From: Letharia columbiana
Taxonomy: Eukaryota > Ascomycota > Lecanoromycetes > Lecanorales > Parmeliaceae
Direction: 5' to 3'
Length of the DNA stretch: 64,000 nucleotides
NCBI RefSeq assembly: GCF_014066305.1
Contig: NW_023501168.1
Span: forward strand, 62,001 to 126,000
In this document: positions 26,433 to 38,893 of the stretch, piece by piece
Layout: each line of letters starts with the position of its first letter
Numbering within the stretch: position 1 is the stretch's first letter
The notes under the pieces: generated by a model
Databases searched by the model: none
What the model was told of the DNA's origin: nothing
Seen by the model: only the letters and a program-made list of their open reading frames with translations
Position numbers and translations under genes: made by a program

Positions 26433-26608
26433 TGTTATGGATATGGTAGGAGATGGTATAGTAGAAATAAAGAGATAGGAGATAGCGCTATAATAGCGCC
26501 TTAGCAGATATTACTTTCTAGCAGATTTCTTTATAAAATCTCAATTATCTTATATTCAACTTATGAATTCACTATAGTAGTAGTAATTAATTTCCTGCTA
26601 CTATAATA
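26433..26608 (+). repeat. 3' LTR of Gypsy element, 176 bp
   Basis: Same length as the 5' LTR and followed by the target duplication GAAAT at 26609-26613. It retains more CpA and TpG than the 5' copy. Confidence 0.88.
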
Positions 26609-26903
26609 GAAATGAAGATAATATATTAATTAGTGGTATAAATCTTATATTATCTTATATCGTAGTAATAAAATAGCTATTAGAATAAGATATCGAATAA
26701 TTTTAATTCGTCTAAATATATATCGTTTAATATTTCTTCTATAGAGATCTAATTAACTATAATCGTCGTAGTAGATTCTTCTCTTATAACGTTATTATAG
26801 TAATATATTATATTAATATAATAAGAATAATAAATTAAATTATAGTAATATTCTTCGCTTACTAAATAATAATTTAATATAAAACAATAGAGAGTATATA
26901 ACG

Positions 26904-27760
26904 TGAGATTTTAAAGAGCTAAGCTATATTTTTAACGATAGTAATCTTATTACCGCTTAGTTTCTCCGTAGTATTCTTCGTATTTACCTATTATAGTTCC
27001 TCCTCTTACTTCTTCTTTTATAGAGTATTAGATTAAGTAACTAGCTAAGTAACTAACTAAGTAAATAACTAATATAATATAAGATCTTAAAGAGCTAAGC
27101 CGTGTTCTTAATAATAATAACCTTATTATCGCTTAATTTCTCCGTAGTATTCTCCGCATTTATCTATTATAATTTCTTTTTTTATTTCTTCTCTTATAGA
27201 GTATTAAATTAAATGACTAGCTAAGTAATTAACTGAGTGAATAATTAATATAACGTAAGATCTTAGAGAGCTAAGTCGTATTTTTAATAATAATAGCTTT
27301 ATTATCACTTAATTTCTCCGTAATATTCTTTATATTTATCTATTATAGTTTCTTCTCTTACTTCTTTTTTTATAAAGTATTTAATTAAGTCGCTAGCTAA
27401 GTAATTAACTAAGTAAATAACTAATATAATATAGAATTTAAAAAGCTAAGTTATATTCTTAACGATAATAATTTTATTATCGCTTAATTTCTTTATAGTA
27501 TTCTTCGTATTTATCTATTATAATTTCTTCTCTTACTTCTTCTCTTATAAAGAGAGTATTAGATTAAATAACTAATTAAGTAATTAACTAAGTAGATAAT
27601 TAATATAATATAAGATCTTAAAAAGCTAAGCCGTATAATAATTTTATTATCGTTTAATTTCTTTATAGTATTCTTTATATTTATCTATTATAATTTCTTC
27701 TCTTACTTCTTCTCTTATAGAGTATTAGATTAAGTAACTAGTTAAATAACTAATTAAGTA
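26904..27760 (-). repeat. Minisatellite in Helitron copy 1, about 177-bp unit, about five units
   Basis: The marker AAGATCTTAAAGAGCTAAGC recurs near 26904, 27081, 27257, 27432 and 27613, about 177 bp apart. It is the mutated, reverse-strand form of the GCTCTCCAAGATCCCACGTC repeat seen in three units in the unmutated copy (43190-43830). Confidence 0.8.
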
Positions 27761-28119
27761 GATAATAAAGTAACTAGTTAACGATCTAACTAAGTAAATT
27801 ACTAAGCTAATAAGATAAATAGTATTAACTAAGCGATTAATCGAGTATCGCTAACTTAAAAGAAGTATATAGAGGAAAACGATAGCTGAAAATTCGTTCG
27901 AGCTCTTTTTAAGAGCTTTTTAACGCGTTTATAAGTAGTAGTAGATAGCTATTAAGCTCGCTTACGGCCTCGATTACTAGTAATAATAAATTCGCGTTAA
28001 TAAAGACTCTAAGAGACGAGTAAAAGAGATATAAAGTATATATCTAAAGCATTTAATAACGTTTTCGCGAGAGGTATCGAGAATAATTATATTTATATTA
28101 ATAGAATTAATAGAATTAA

Positions 28120-28552
28120 TTAGTATATATAAAAGAATAAGATAGGGTTAAGCTAGAAAACCTTGAATTTGTATATACAGCCAATTATAAATTCAGGGTC
28201 ACTACGCTCTTTGGTTAGACCGGCTGACTCACCGCGGGTAAACAAATTAGCGTCCGCAACCATCAAAATCTCTCCCCCTACTTTTAACCCTTTAATAACT
28301 TTACTATTTTCTATTAAAATATTGAGATTATTTTTTTAAATTATAGAGCGTAGATTGCGCTTTTAAATGCTTTAAGAATTCCGAAATTCGGTCTTATAAT
28401 TATTAAAAGGCAAGGCATTCAAATATCGCTCACCAAAGATCACACCAAAGACCGCTCACCAAAGACCGCTCACCAAAGACCGCTCACCAAATTTACTCGA
28501 CAGCCCTGATCAAAAAAAACGGTTATGAATTTAATTCATAGGCCTTTACTCG
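28120..28552 (+). mobile_element. 433-bp miniature Helitron-like element, hardly mutated
   Basis: The first 310 bp or so align with the 5' end of the full element at 42473 (TTAGTATATATAA, AGAAAACCTTGAATTTGTAT, then ATTATAGAGC and ATTCAAATAT). The last 35 bp align with its 3' end (ATGAATTTAATTCATAGGCC). The middle is replaced by a short tandem repeat. It sits inside a relative (Helitron copy 1) in opposite orientation. The empty site is visible in copy 3 near 31812: host GAATTAA/TAGAGTAA is split exactly between A and T with no duplication. It was therefore mobile through the same ends and needs a helicase from elsewhere. Confidence 0.8.
28431..28490 (+). repeat. 14-bp tandem repeat in the mini-Helitron, four units
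   Basis: CTCACCAAAGACCG is repeated; the first unit is a variant (CACACCAAAGACCG) and the last is partial. CpA is intact in all units, so RIP did not act here. Confidence 0.9.
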
Positions 28553-28646
28553 TAGAGTAATAAAAGAATAATAATTATATAAATAAATAGATGAAAAGAT
28601 TATTATTTAATCTCGAACGCGTTTAATATAATTATTATATTTAAAT

Positions 28647-29592
28647 AGATAGCTATTACGCGTATAGCCTCTATCTATTACGCGTATAGCCTCTATTTAT
28701 TAAACGTATAGCCTCTATTTACTAGGCGTATAGCCTCTTTAATCGAATTAGCGGCCGCGCGGAAGCTAATAAAGTTTAATCGAAAATAGTAAAGAACCCG
28801 TATAAGCTAACGGACACTAATCGGAAATAATAAAGAACCCGTATCTAGTCTCTATCGAATGTCTTTACAGTAGGATATAATAGTAGAATTAACTTCTACT
28901 CTATCGCCCGCCTATATTCCTTACTTAACAGTTAGAGCGTATATCTATATTTATCTTTATATCTATCTCTATACTATAAGCGTTATAGCGAGAAGATTTA
29001 CGATCGCTATAGTAGTTACCTCGATAACTAGATATTATATAAGAAAGACGACGAGATAGATAAACTAAATAGGCTATAAGAGAAGAATAGCGAGATAATA
29101 AAATAATATTATACGAGAATAGCGAGGTAATATTATATAGGTCTATATATAGAATAATAAGATTATATTTAATATATTTTAGATATAGAAAGATTAACTA
29201 ATCGATAGATAGTAGATATTTAAATATAATAGACGTATTTTTAATAGTAAGTAAAGAGAGTAGTTAGTTAATTAGCTATCGCTATAGAGAAATTATTTAA
29301 AAATCTTACTAATCGATAAATTAAAATCGTCTAATATTATAAATCTATAGAGAGAGATATAGAGAGACTTATCTTACTATTATTAAGTATCTTCGTAAGA
29401 ATCTCGAAGAGACTAGATATAAGTTCTTTACTATTTTTAATTAATATTTATTAGCTTATATAAGTTCTTTATTATTTTTAATTAGATTTTATTAGCTTTC
29501 GCGCGATCGCTAATTTAATTAAGAGGACTATACGTCTAATAGATAGAGGCTATACGCTTATTAAATAGAGACTATACGCGTAATAGCTATCT
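28647..29592. mobile_element. Element with long (about 205 bp) terminal inverted repeats, MULE-like
   Basis: The left end (AGATAGCTATTACGCGTATA...) and the reverse complement of the right end agree for roughly 205 bp, through GCTAATAAARTYTAATYRAAAA to the CTAGTCTCT block near 28845 and 29400. The outer part of each inverted repeat holds tandem 22-bp units (TATAGCCTCTATTTATTA type): four on the left, three on the right. Flanks look like an imperfect 8-9 bp duplication (ATTTAAAT / TTTAATAT), which with the long inverted repeats suggests a Mutator-like non-autonomous element. The interior (28860-29390) shows no recognisable transposase. It splits Helitron copy 1. Confidence 0.7.
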
Positions 29593-29890
29593 TTTAATAT
29601 TTTTTATTTATTAATAGTAGATTAAACTTTATTATTTTTATAGCGTTAGAAAGCGTATACTAAGCTTTATAATTTACGAAATTATAAAGAAATAATATCT
29701 ATAGAAAGCTAATTATTTTAGAGTATAAAACTTTTATATATAAATTTTTAATAAGAGAGCTTAAAAGAGCTAGCGGGCTAATTTAGTTAGTCTAGCTAAA
29801 AGACGTAATAACCTCGAATTTATAATTAACTATATATATAAATTTAAGATTTTCTAATTTAATTCTATCTTATTCTATTATATATACTAA

Positions 29891-30258
29891 TATACTTATT
29901 TAAATTCTTAATAATAGATATATAGCTAATTTACATTAAGCGAGTTTCTAAAGTTAAACTTAGTTTTCTTAATAATTTTTCTAATTCTTAAAAATTATTA
30001 TAACTTATATTAATATTAAACGAGTTTACTTCGATATTATCGAATTATTTATAATTAGAAATATCGAATTTCTAGAGATAATCTACGATTATCTTTTAGT
30101 TAAATTATAAAAAAAGATATATTTAAACTTATTAGACAAAAACTTATATAATCTTATATTAATATTATTAATAATATCTCTAATAATTAAACTTATAGAG
30201 CGATATAAGTTAATATAAAAAAGTGTTAGAGTATTTCTTTTTAGTATATTATAAGTAA
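29891..30258. other. Spacer between two Helitron copies
   Basis: RIP-mutated sequence with no recognised homology. It begins at the 5' border of Helitron copy 1 and ends at the 3' border of copy 3, so it is older host DNA or part of an unidentified element. Confidence 0.4.
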
Positions 30259-31935
30259 TAAGTAAAGGCCTATAAATTAAATTTATAAAGTTGAATTTTT
30301 ATAAGTTAAATCGAATTTTAGCTCTAGCTCTAAGTTAAATCGAACTCTAATCGCTTGCTATGCGTTTTTAATCTATATATAAATATATATATATAAAGAG
30401 AGACGCGTTAAGGTTTAATTAGAAAGGTATATTAAGTATAAAGAATTAATTCGTAATAATTATCTATAAAAAATAGAGAAAGATTATATTCTTATAGTAA
30501 GAAGTATCGAAATATCGAAAAGAAATAAAGATAATATGCTAATTAGTGATATAAATTTTATATTATCTTCTATCGTAGTAAAATCTTTCGAATAATAAAA
30601 TAGCTATTAAAGTAAGATATCGAACGATTTTAATTCGTTTAAATATATATTATTTAATATTTCTTCTATAGAGATTTAATTAACTATAATCGTCGTAGTA
30701 GATTCTTCTCTTATAACGTTATTATAGTAATATATTATATTAATATAATAGAGATAATAGACTAAGTTATAGTAATATTCTCCGCTTACTAAGTAATAAT
30801 TTGATATGAAATCGTAGAGAGTATATAACGTGGGATCTTAAAGAGCTAAGCCGTGTTCTTAACGATAGTAGCTTTATTACCGCTTGATTTCTCCATAGTA
30901 TTCTCCGTAGTATTCTCCGCAGTGTTCTCCGCATTTATCTATTATAGTTTCTTCTCTTACGATTTTTTTTATAGAGGCTTAATTAATTATAATCGTCGCA
31001 GTAGATTCTTCTCTTATAACGCTATTACAGTAATATACTATATTAATATAGTAGAAATAATAGGCTAAGTTATAGTGGTGTTCTCCGCTTGCTGAGTGAT
31101 AATTTGATATGGAACCGTGGAGAGCATATGACGTGGGATCTTGGAGAGCTGAGCCGTGTTCTTAATGCTAAGAGTCTTTTTGTTACTTAGTTTCTTCGTA
31201 GTATTCTTTATATTCGCTTACTATAATAACTTCTCTTATATTAATTAAATAAATTAATATAAGATTATAAAGAGTAAGTCTATTATATTACTACTATTAA
31301 TAACTATCTTTATAATATTCTTTATAGTATTCTCTATATTTATCTATTATAGATTCTTCTCTTATTTAATTAAGTATAAGAGTATCGAGAGTAAATATAT
31401 TTATATTAATAAAATTAATAAAATTAATAGAATTAATAGAATAATAAAAGAAGAATAATTATATAAATAGATAAAAGGATTATTATTTAATCTTAAACGC
31501 GTTTAATATAATTATAATATTTAAATATTAATTTAATCTATCTATCGCTAACTTAAGAGAAATATATAAAAGAGAATATATTCGTTTAAGCTCTTTTTAA
31601 GAGTTTTTTAATACGTTTATAAATAGTAATAAATAATTATTAAATTTATTTATAATCTTAATTATTAATAATAATAAATTTATTAAGAGATAGTCTAAAG
31701 ATATTAATAAGAGCTCTAAGAGGCGAGTGAAAGAAGTATATATATCTAAAACGTTGAGTAACCTTTAGGCGAGGGGTATCGAGAATAATTATATTTATAT
31801 TAGTGGAATTAATAGAATTAATAGAGTAATAAAAGAATAATAATTATATAAATAGATGAAAGGATTATTATTTAATCTCGAACGCGTTTAATATAACTAT
31901 TATAACTATTATATTTAAATATCTATTTAATTTAT
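30259..31935 (-). mobile_element. Helitron-like element, copy 3, RIP-mutated, 5' end missing
   Basis: It starts with the same 3' terminus as copy 1 (TAAGTAAAGGCCTATAAATT) and aligns in reverse to the unmutated copy up to the TTATTAATAGTAG block near 31935 (equivalent to about 42760 in the intact copy). There the Copia LTR begins and the rest is missing. One segment, 31060-31180, is only lightly mutated (GGAACCGTGGAGAGCATATG). Mutation is therefore patchy along this copy. Confidence 0.75.
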
Positions 31936-32088
31936 TAATAGTAGAAATAAACATATATTTATAGTTGAAGCAGGGGTTCTATTAAAGAAAAAAAAGCGAC
32001 TAGATATAATATACTAAAGCTATCTTATATTATATACTATAATAATCTAAGAATAAGAGTTTATAATTATATAATTTAAATTTTAATA
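31936..32088 (-). repeat. 3' LTR of Copia (31936-38893)
   Basis: It ends on the plus strand with ATTTAAATTTTAATA, like the other Copia LTRs, and contains AAGCGACTAGATATA. The first 50 bases have diverged and the outer edge is estimated from the usual length of about 150 bp. Confidence 0.55.
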
Positions 32089-32199
32089 CTTCTCTTCTTT
32101 ATATATATTCTTTTATACGCGAAATTTAATAGATATAAAGTTTAACGCTAATAATATTAAAATTAAGTAGATAAGATAAAAATAATTTAGTCGATTTTC

Positions 32200-32360
32200 G
32201 TTAGAGTTTAGCGTTAGGTAATTAAAGTAAAGTTCGAGTTAAATAATTAAAGTAAAGTTCGAGTTAAATAATTAAAGTAAGTTTTAATATTAAATAATTA
32301 AGATAAAGTTTAAGTTAAGTAATTAAAATAAGTTTTTAGTATCGGATAATTAAAGTAAAA
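32200..32360. repeat. Tandem repeat in Copia 3' UTR, about six units
   Basis: Same approximately 28-bp unit as at 5095-5460 (AATTAAAGTAAAGTTCGAGTT and variants), with fewer copies. Confidence 0.75.
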
Positions 32361-32599
32361 AGTCGAAATCTAAAAACGACTATATCAAACCCCAAATTCC
32401 ACTTTTTATCAAAAAACGGTTTTTCGGAAATTTTATTTCTAGGCTATCTAATATATATCAAAAATCGATTAATTTAAGATCGAAGGATATTCGTAAGAAT
32501 AACTAAATAAAATAATTAAAAGAAATTCTTCGTCTTATATATTACGATCGGCTATAAGGCTTCTATAAGATTATTTTAGATATCTAATTTTTTAATAAT

Positions 32600-35500
32600 A
32601 GTAGCTAATAGTAATAGTAATATAGATAAGAGTATTTTAAAAGAGCTTTAAAGATTTAATAGCGATAGCGGTAATAGCGCTAAAGAAATAGCTATTTCGA
32701 TATAAAATAGCGAGTTTATAGAGTATTAAGTCTAAGGCTCGGCGGATAACTTAAATAAATTATTTAAACTACGAAAATTAATAAAATAGCTTCTCTAAAT
32801 AAATAATACTATAAATAATATTTTAGTCTAATTAATATATAAAATTTCTTAAACTTATTCTTAGATAGTATCTTAATAAATTTATTAATTATCTATTATT
32901 TAATAGAGATATATTTAAGAGTAATAATATTAGTAATAACTTATTCTTATATATAGTAATACTAAATATCGATATACTTAATATATATATAAAATTAAGA
33001 ATTTTTAATAAAGATTATAATATTTTAATTATTATAGTAGATAATAATAGTCTATATATACTTAGCGCTAAAATTAAATTAATTAAAAAGTTTATATAAT
33101 TAAACTATCTTCTTAATAGCTTATATCTAATTAATATATTTAATCTTATAAGAGAATAGCGTTATAATAGATTATTATTTCGATAATTAATTAATAATAA
33201 TATTATTTATATTAAAGATATAATTAGAGATAAAATATCGAGTATTCTAATTACTTATTTAATTCGCGTTTATATAGCTAGTAAGTAATTTTAGATCTTT
33301 CTTAAATATTAATTATTAGTTTTTAATATTATTTAGATATTAAAAGATACGCTTAATAGCCTTTTAATAAGATTTATCGAGATTTAAGATATATCTAGAG
33401 ATTATTAAAATAGCGAATATAATATTAAATTAAATATTTAATATTATATATATAAGTAATTTTATAATTAATTAATAGATATAGCGAGATTAATTAATAG
33501 AGATAAAATTATCTTTAGCGATATAAAATTTATTATTATTAATAGAAGTAAGCGATAGCGTAAAGCTTAATATATTATATTTCTTTAGAAATTTCTTAAT
33601 ATAGCCTTTTTAATTAAGACGTAGAATTCGATTAATATAATTTTTAATAATTATTATATTAAGATAATAGATATAAGATCTTAAATTAATTATTTCGAAC
33701 TTCTTATTAAGTTTATTCTTAATATTTTATATTTTAATTTTATCGAGATTAGCGAGTAGAATATTATTTATATAAATAGCGATAATAATAATATTATTAA
33801 TAAATATAGAGAGATTAATAGTAATAGATTTAAAATTTAATTTCTTTAAATAGATTATAAGAGTATTATATTAAATTTTAGAGGATTACTTTAAATCATA
33901 AAGTATCTTAATAAGCTTATATATCTTATTTTTTTAATCTTTAATCTTAAAGTTAGTAGATTAAATAATATAAATTATCTTCTTAATATCGTTATATAGA
34001 AAGATAATTTTAATATTTATTTATTTAAGCTTTTAATTTAAAATAGTTATTAATATAAAGATCGCTTTATAATTTATAAACTTAATAATAAAGATAAAGA
34101 TTTTATTAAAGTTAATTTCTTCTTATTATTTAAAATCGCGAATAATTTAGCGAGCTTTATATTATATAATCTCTTTTATAAGATTACGCTTAAGCTTATA
34201 AATCTATTAATTTCTTAAAATATATATATTTAATAGAAGATTTATTAGAGTTTAAATTCTATTAATAATAAGCGAGTTAACTTCTTTTCTTATAATAATT
34301 TTCTAATATATCTTATAATAAGAGTTCGATATAGTTTTCTTATAGATTTAAGATTTATAGAATTTAAAAGAGAAAGCTTTTATTAATAGCGCTAGAGGAT
34401 CTAAAGAGAGTTCTTTATATACTCTTAAGATATCGAATAAGCGACTTATCGCTAAGATTAAATTATAATTACTTATAAAGCGAGTAATAAATTTAAAAAG
34501 CGCCGTTATAGAGGCTATAGAGAGAGTTTTATTACTAAATATATTAGATAATTACTCTTCTAAAGATTTTAAATTAGCTAAAACTATTAGTTAAGCTCTT
34601 TTAAAAATTTAAATAAAATTAAATAAGTTATTAACTTTATCTTTAACGAAAGTTACTTATCTCTTTTAGCGATTCTTCTTTAAAATTATAAATAAAGAAA
34701 AAAAAAATTCTTAAAATAATTAATAATTTTAATAAGCCGGCGATCGTTATAATAGACTATTATTTTAATATTATTATATATATTCTTTTTTAAAATAAAG
34801 AATATAAACTTAAAAGAAATATTATTAAATTACTTAATATTAAAAATAATAATAATTTTATTATTATTTAAGAGTATATAATAAAAATAATCTTAATAGT
34901 TTATAAGTTATTTCTTAATTATATAATCTTAATACTTTTTTTAATTAATAGCTTTAAATATAATTTAATAAAAGTCTATTTATCTAATAATATATAGATA
35001 AGAAATATTAAAAAGAAAATTAATATAAATCTTAAAAGAAGTAATATCTCGTCTAATTATAAGTTAATAATTATATAAATAATTTTTAATATAAATAAAC
35101 TCGATTTAATACTTCTATAATAAATCGCTTTTCTTAAATATTACGCTAGCTTTATACTAAATAATAACGCTTAATTATTTAAATTTATTATTTATTTAAA
35201 GATTTTTTAATATAATATCTTTTTAGATAATTTCTCTAAATAGATAAAAGACTTTTATTTTATAATTCTAATATTTTATATTATAATTAGAGTAAAGATA
35301 AGTATAATAATAATTATTATATTTTATATTATCGAGAAAAAATTTAAATATAATAAAAATAAACTTATTAGATTTATTTAATAGAAGATAGATATTAAAG
35401 CGTAAAGTAAAATTATTTAAAAAGATAATTATAAATATATAGTCGTTATAAAAAGCGTTAAATAATCTCTAAAGATCGATATAAATTAAGTTATTTTTTT

Positions 35501-38500
35501 ATCTTCTAAAAATAATATAGCGTTTATAAAACTTTATTTTAAGACTAACTATAAAATATAGCTTATAAATATTATCGAGAGAAGATTTAAAAAGATTTAT
35601 TTTAATATATATTTTAATTATCTTTTTAATATTCTAAGTATCTAAATAATTTATATAAATATATTATATATATAAAATCTTTTTATAAATTTAAGACTCT
35701 TACTAATTAGAGAGCTTTATAAATTTAATAAAAAACTTATTATAAGTAAAAATTTCTTTATTAATAACGATTAAGGCTAGAGAAGTATCTTTTTAAATAT
35801 TAAGCGTATAAAAGCAATTTTAAATATATTTAAAGAAAAACTACTATTTTTTTATAAAAAGATTATCGAGAATAAAAGAAAGCGAGTATTATTACTTCTT
35901 TAATTATCTCTTAAAAATAAGATTAAAATTATATTTAGATATATATTAAATATTATTAAAAGTTTAAATACGCTTAATATTCTTTATTTTATATTTAAGA
36001 TTAATATTATTAAAGTTAAAAGCTATATAGCTATTATTAACGAGTTTATTAATAAAATAAGATTCTTAAAATCTAGAGAAGATTTTAAAAATTAAGAAAT
36101 TATAAATAATATATTAAGTATATATATAATTACGAAGTTAGAGAGAGAATATTATTATTATAATAAAAAGTATAATAATAAAAACTCTATTTAAGAATTT
36201 AATTTTAAAAGATTTATAGATTTTATTATTTAAGATTTAAAAATTAATAATAAATATAATAGCGATATAAGTAATAAAATAGCGCGCTATTATAGATTAA
36301 ATAATTATAATAACTACTTTAGCGTTAAAAGATTAATTCTTCTCTTTTTTAAACTTTTTAAACTTAAATTTAATATTAATATTATTATTTTCTTAATTAT
36401 CTCTTTTATCTTAATTATTATAACTATTATAATCTCTATTTTTAAATTCTTTATAAGCGCGCTTATACTTTAATTATTCGAGATACTTCTTAATAAAATA
36501 AAAATTCTTATTATAAATAATATAATACTTATAAATTTATATTTAGATATAAGAGTTATTAGAATTAATATTATTTTAAATATAATATTTAATTAATATA
36601 GACGTTATAGAAATAAGAGTATAAATATTTATTTCGATATAGATAGTTATTATATAAGTATTAAAGAACTTAATAAAGATAATAAAATTAGAGATAATAT
36701 TAAGTTATTATATTCTAATATACGCTAATATAAATTTAAAAGATTTATCTTTATTATAAGAGTTATAATTTTAATTATAGATCTTACGATATTAAATATA
36801 TTAAATATCTAGACTTTTATAAAAATAATAAATCTTTTAATTCTTATTAATAATAAAGGAATATTTCTTAGATAAGCTATTAATCTCTTATAATAGATTT
36901 ATAAATTAATTAATATAGATTTATAGCTTATTTTTATAAGCGATAAAAATAAGAGACTTTAGTCTTTAAATAATAAAACTAAGAATATCTAATTTACGAG
37001 GTTTATATTTTTTTAAGTTCTTTTAAATAATTATAGCGTTAATATAGCTTTTAATAAAATCGCGCGAATTATTTTTATAGCGAGTTTTTATTATAATATA
37101 GAGTTTATAATATATTTTAATTTATATTATAATATCTATATTAATAATAGTTTTAAAAATATCTCTTATAAATCGCTAATTAATTATTACTCTTATAATA
37201 ATCGCTAAATAAGAGATTAATTAAATAATATTAATTTTAATATAATATTAGAGATCTAGTAATATAAAGAAATCTTATATATCTCACTTTTATTTATAAT
37301 AATTAAAAGCGTTTTTAAATATAGAAATTTAATAAAGTTAACTTAAATTAATTAAAAGCTTAATATCGATATATTTAGATATAATACTATTTATAAAGAA
37401 TTAATTTAATTTTTAAAGCTTAATAGAGAAAAGCTTTAATAAAAGTTTAAATTTAAAAATAAGATTTATAATATAGTAGGGTTTAATAAAATAAATAAAA
37501 TAAATAATATTAATAAAACTAGCTTCGCTTTAAATTTAAAAAGCTCTTTATTTAAAATTAACTTTAATAATAATTTAAAAATAAATTAACTCGATATAAT
37601 AATAGAATTAACGCGAGAAATTAAAGTATACTCGCTATCGATATTATTTATATTTAAAATATTTATAATTATTTAAAGCGTATAGAGAAAATTCTATTAA
37701 GCTCTAAAATTAGCTTAATATAACTTAAAGCGTTATTTAAAAAGAAATTTTATATTATAATCTATAATATAATTAATAATACTTTAAAAAGATAGACTTT
37801 AATTTATAGATATTAAGGGGAAATATAATATAAGTATATAAAATCTTTATAAAAAATTATTACTCTTTATACTTAAGGGGGGATTTAATTAAATTTTATC
37901 TTTTATATTATTATCGCGATTATCTTAATTATTCTCTATTATATTTATAATATAATATCTTTTATTAATTAGCTCTTCTATTAAAAAAATTAATTAAGAT
38001 TAAATATAAGATTACTTATAATTTCGCTTCGCTCGCTTATTAAAACTAATTAAAGCTTCTTTATAAGATCGCTTTATTTATATAAATATAGAGAATAATT
38101 ATTTTTCGATTACTGCGATAAAGAGTAATTTCTCTTTATATATTAATATACTTAATACGCGAGATATAGATTATTTTCTTTTTTAGCGTTATACCGTTAT
38201 CTTAAATTAAGTTTTAATCTTTATTATAAAAATTATATAATAAAATATTAAAGTTTAATCGCTTATTATTAATTTTTAATATAGCGAAATATAAGAATAA
38301 GAATATATTATCTTTTATCTTTAGCGTATTCTATTTAATATAGAGAAATTAATAATATTTTAGCGATTATAGCGACTATATAATAAAAAAGTATAGATAT
38401 ATAATATTCTATTACGGCGTATAATAACTTTAATATTATATAATTAAATACGATATATCTTAACTTATCCTAAATTATCTTATATAAAAAGCGGTAAGAG

Positions 38501-38750
38501 AGTTTATATACTAAATTATTAATATAATATATTAATATATTAATAATTTCGATATAATCCCCCTTACTCGCTATCTTTATTCTTCTAATTAAAAGCGTAT
38601 TTAATATATATTATTTAGCTAGAATAATTATCTTAAAATAAAAATATCTATATTATAAAGATTAATAAAAGAGATTCTTCCGCGATTATAACTATTATTA
38701 TTTAATAAATATTAATATAATAAATACGCTAAAAGTAGTTATAGTTATAA
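32600..38750 (-). pseudogene. Copia gag-pol, RIP-degraded
   Basis: On the minus strand, reverse transcriptase is readable at about 34100-33740. The F-L-Y-x-D-I block is near 33990, a degraded L-Y-G-L-K equivalent near 33890, and the Y-V-D-D equivalent reads YINN near 33775. RNase H lies towards 32700-33400, integrase at higher coordinates (about 35000-36500) and gag towards 38700. Order and orientation agree with the minus-strand Copia at 47210-54174. Confidence 0.65.
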
Positions 38751-38813
38751 TAAATAGTAGATAAATTATAAAATAATTAAAATAGTTATCGAGTAGAGCT
38801 TAGACTTATAATC

Positions 38814-38893
38814 TATTAAAATATAAGATAGAATACTTAGTTATATTAACTAAAGAGTTCTATAAAAGAAAAGAGCGACTAGATATAAATATA
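38814..38893 (-). repeat. Truncated 5' LTR of Copia (31936-38893)
   Basis: It starts TATTAAAATATAAGATAG, next to the primer-binding-like sequence GAGCTTAGACTTATAATC, and matches other Copia LTRs for about 80 bp. It then switches to unrelated sequence. Confidence 0.7.

Larger units (their letters stand above)
9084..26608 (+). mobile_element. Ty3/Gypsy chromodomain retrotransposon with nested insertion
   Basis: Two 176-bp LTRs (9084-9259 and 26433-26608) start TGTTATGG and end CTATAATA. They are flanked by the identical 5-bp duplication GAAAT (9079-9083 and 26609-26613), which falls inside the Helitron-like element. The order gag, C2H2 finger, protease, reverse transcriptase, RNase H, integrase, chromodomain on the plus strand is that of a chromovirus-type Gypsy element. 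The 17.5-kb span is far above a usual 6-8 kb because an unrelated segment of about 10 kb interrupts the N-terminal gag region near 10.2-20.3 kb. Confidence 0.85.
8781..29890 (-). mobile_element. Helitron-like element, copy 1, RIP-mutated, split by three later insertions
   Basis: The 3' terminus is at 8781 (plus strand TAAGTAAAGGCCTATGAATT) and the 5' terminus at 29890 (plus strand ...CTATTATATATACTAA). Element pieces are 8781-9083, 26614-28119, 28553-28646 and 29593-29890, and each aligns in order to the unmutated copy at 42473-44285. Interruptions are the Gypsy element 9084-26608, the mini-Helitron 28120-28552 and the long-inverted-repeat element 28647-29592. Read in element orientation the flanks are A on the 5' side and T on the 3' side, with no target duplication, as expected for insertion between A and T. 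About 2.2 kb of own sequence remains and no helicase is encoded, so it is non-autonomous. Confidence 0.75.
31936..38893 (-). mobile_element. Ty1/Copia retrotransposon, minus strand, RIP-degraded, 5' LTR truncated
   Basis: The 3' LTR is about 31936-32088 and the 5' LTR 38814-38893. The latter breaks off after AGCGACTAGATATAAATAT, about half the normal length. The interior is collinear with the other Copia elements: 3' UTR repeats, conserved hairpin, RNase H, reverse transcriptase, integrase, gag in minus orientation. It interrupts Helitron copy 3, but the expected Helitron remainder is not found beyond 38893, so a deletion or rearrangement removed the right border. Confidence 0.75.

Noticed and set aside
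28431..28490. Short regular repeats resembling a CRISPR array
   Set aside because: Units are head to tail without unique spacers and lie inside a eukaryotic mini-Helitron.
30853..31068. 71-codon plus-strand frame
   Set aside because: It is the antisense of a partly mutated Helitron repeat (copy 3) with a phenylalanine-rich translation typical of RIP-altered DNA.
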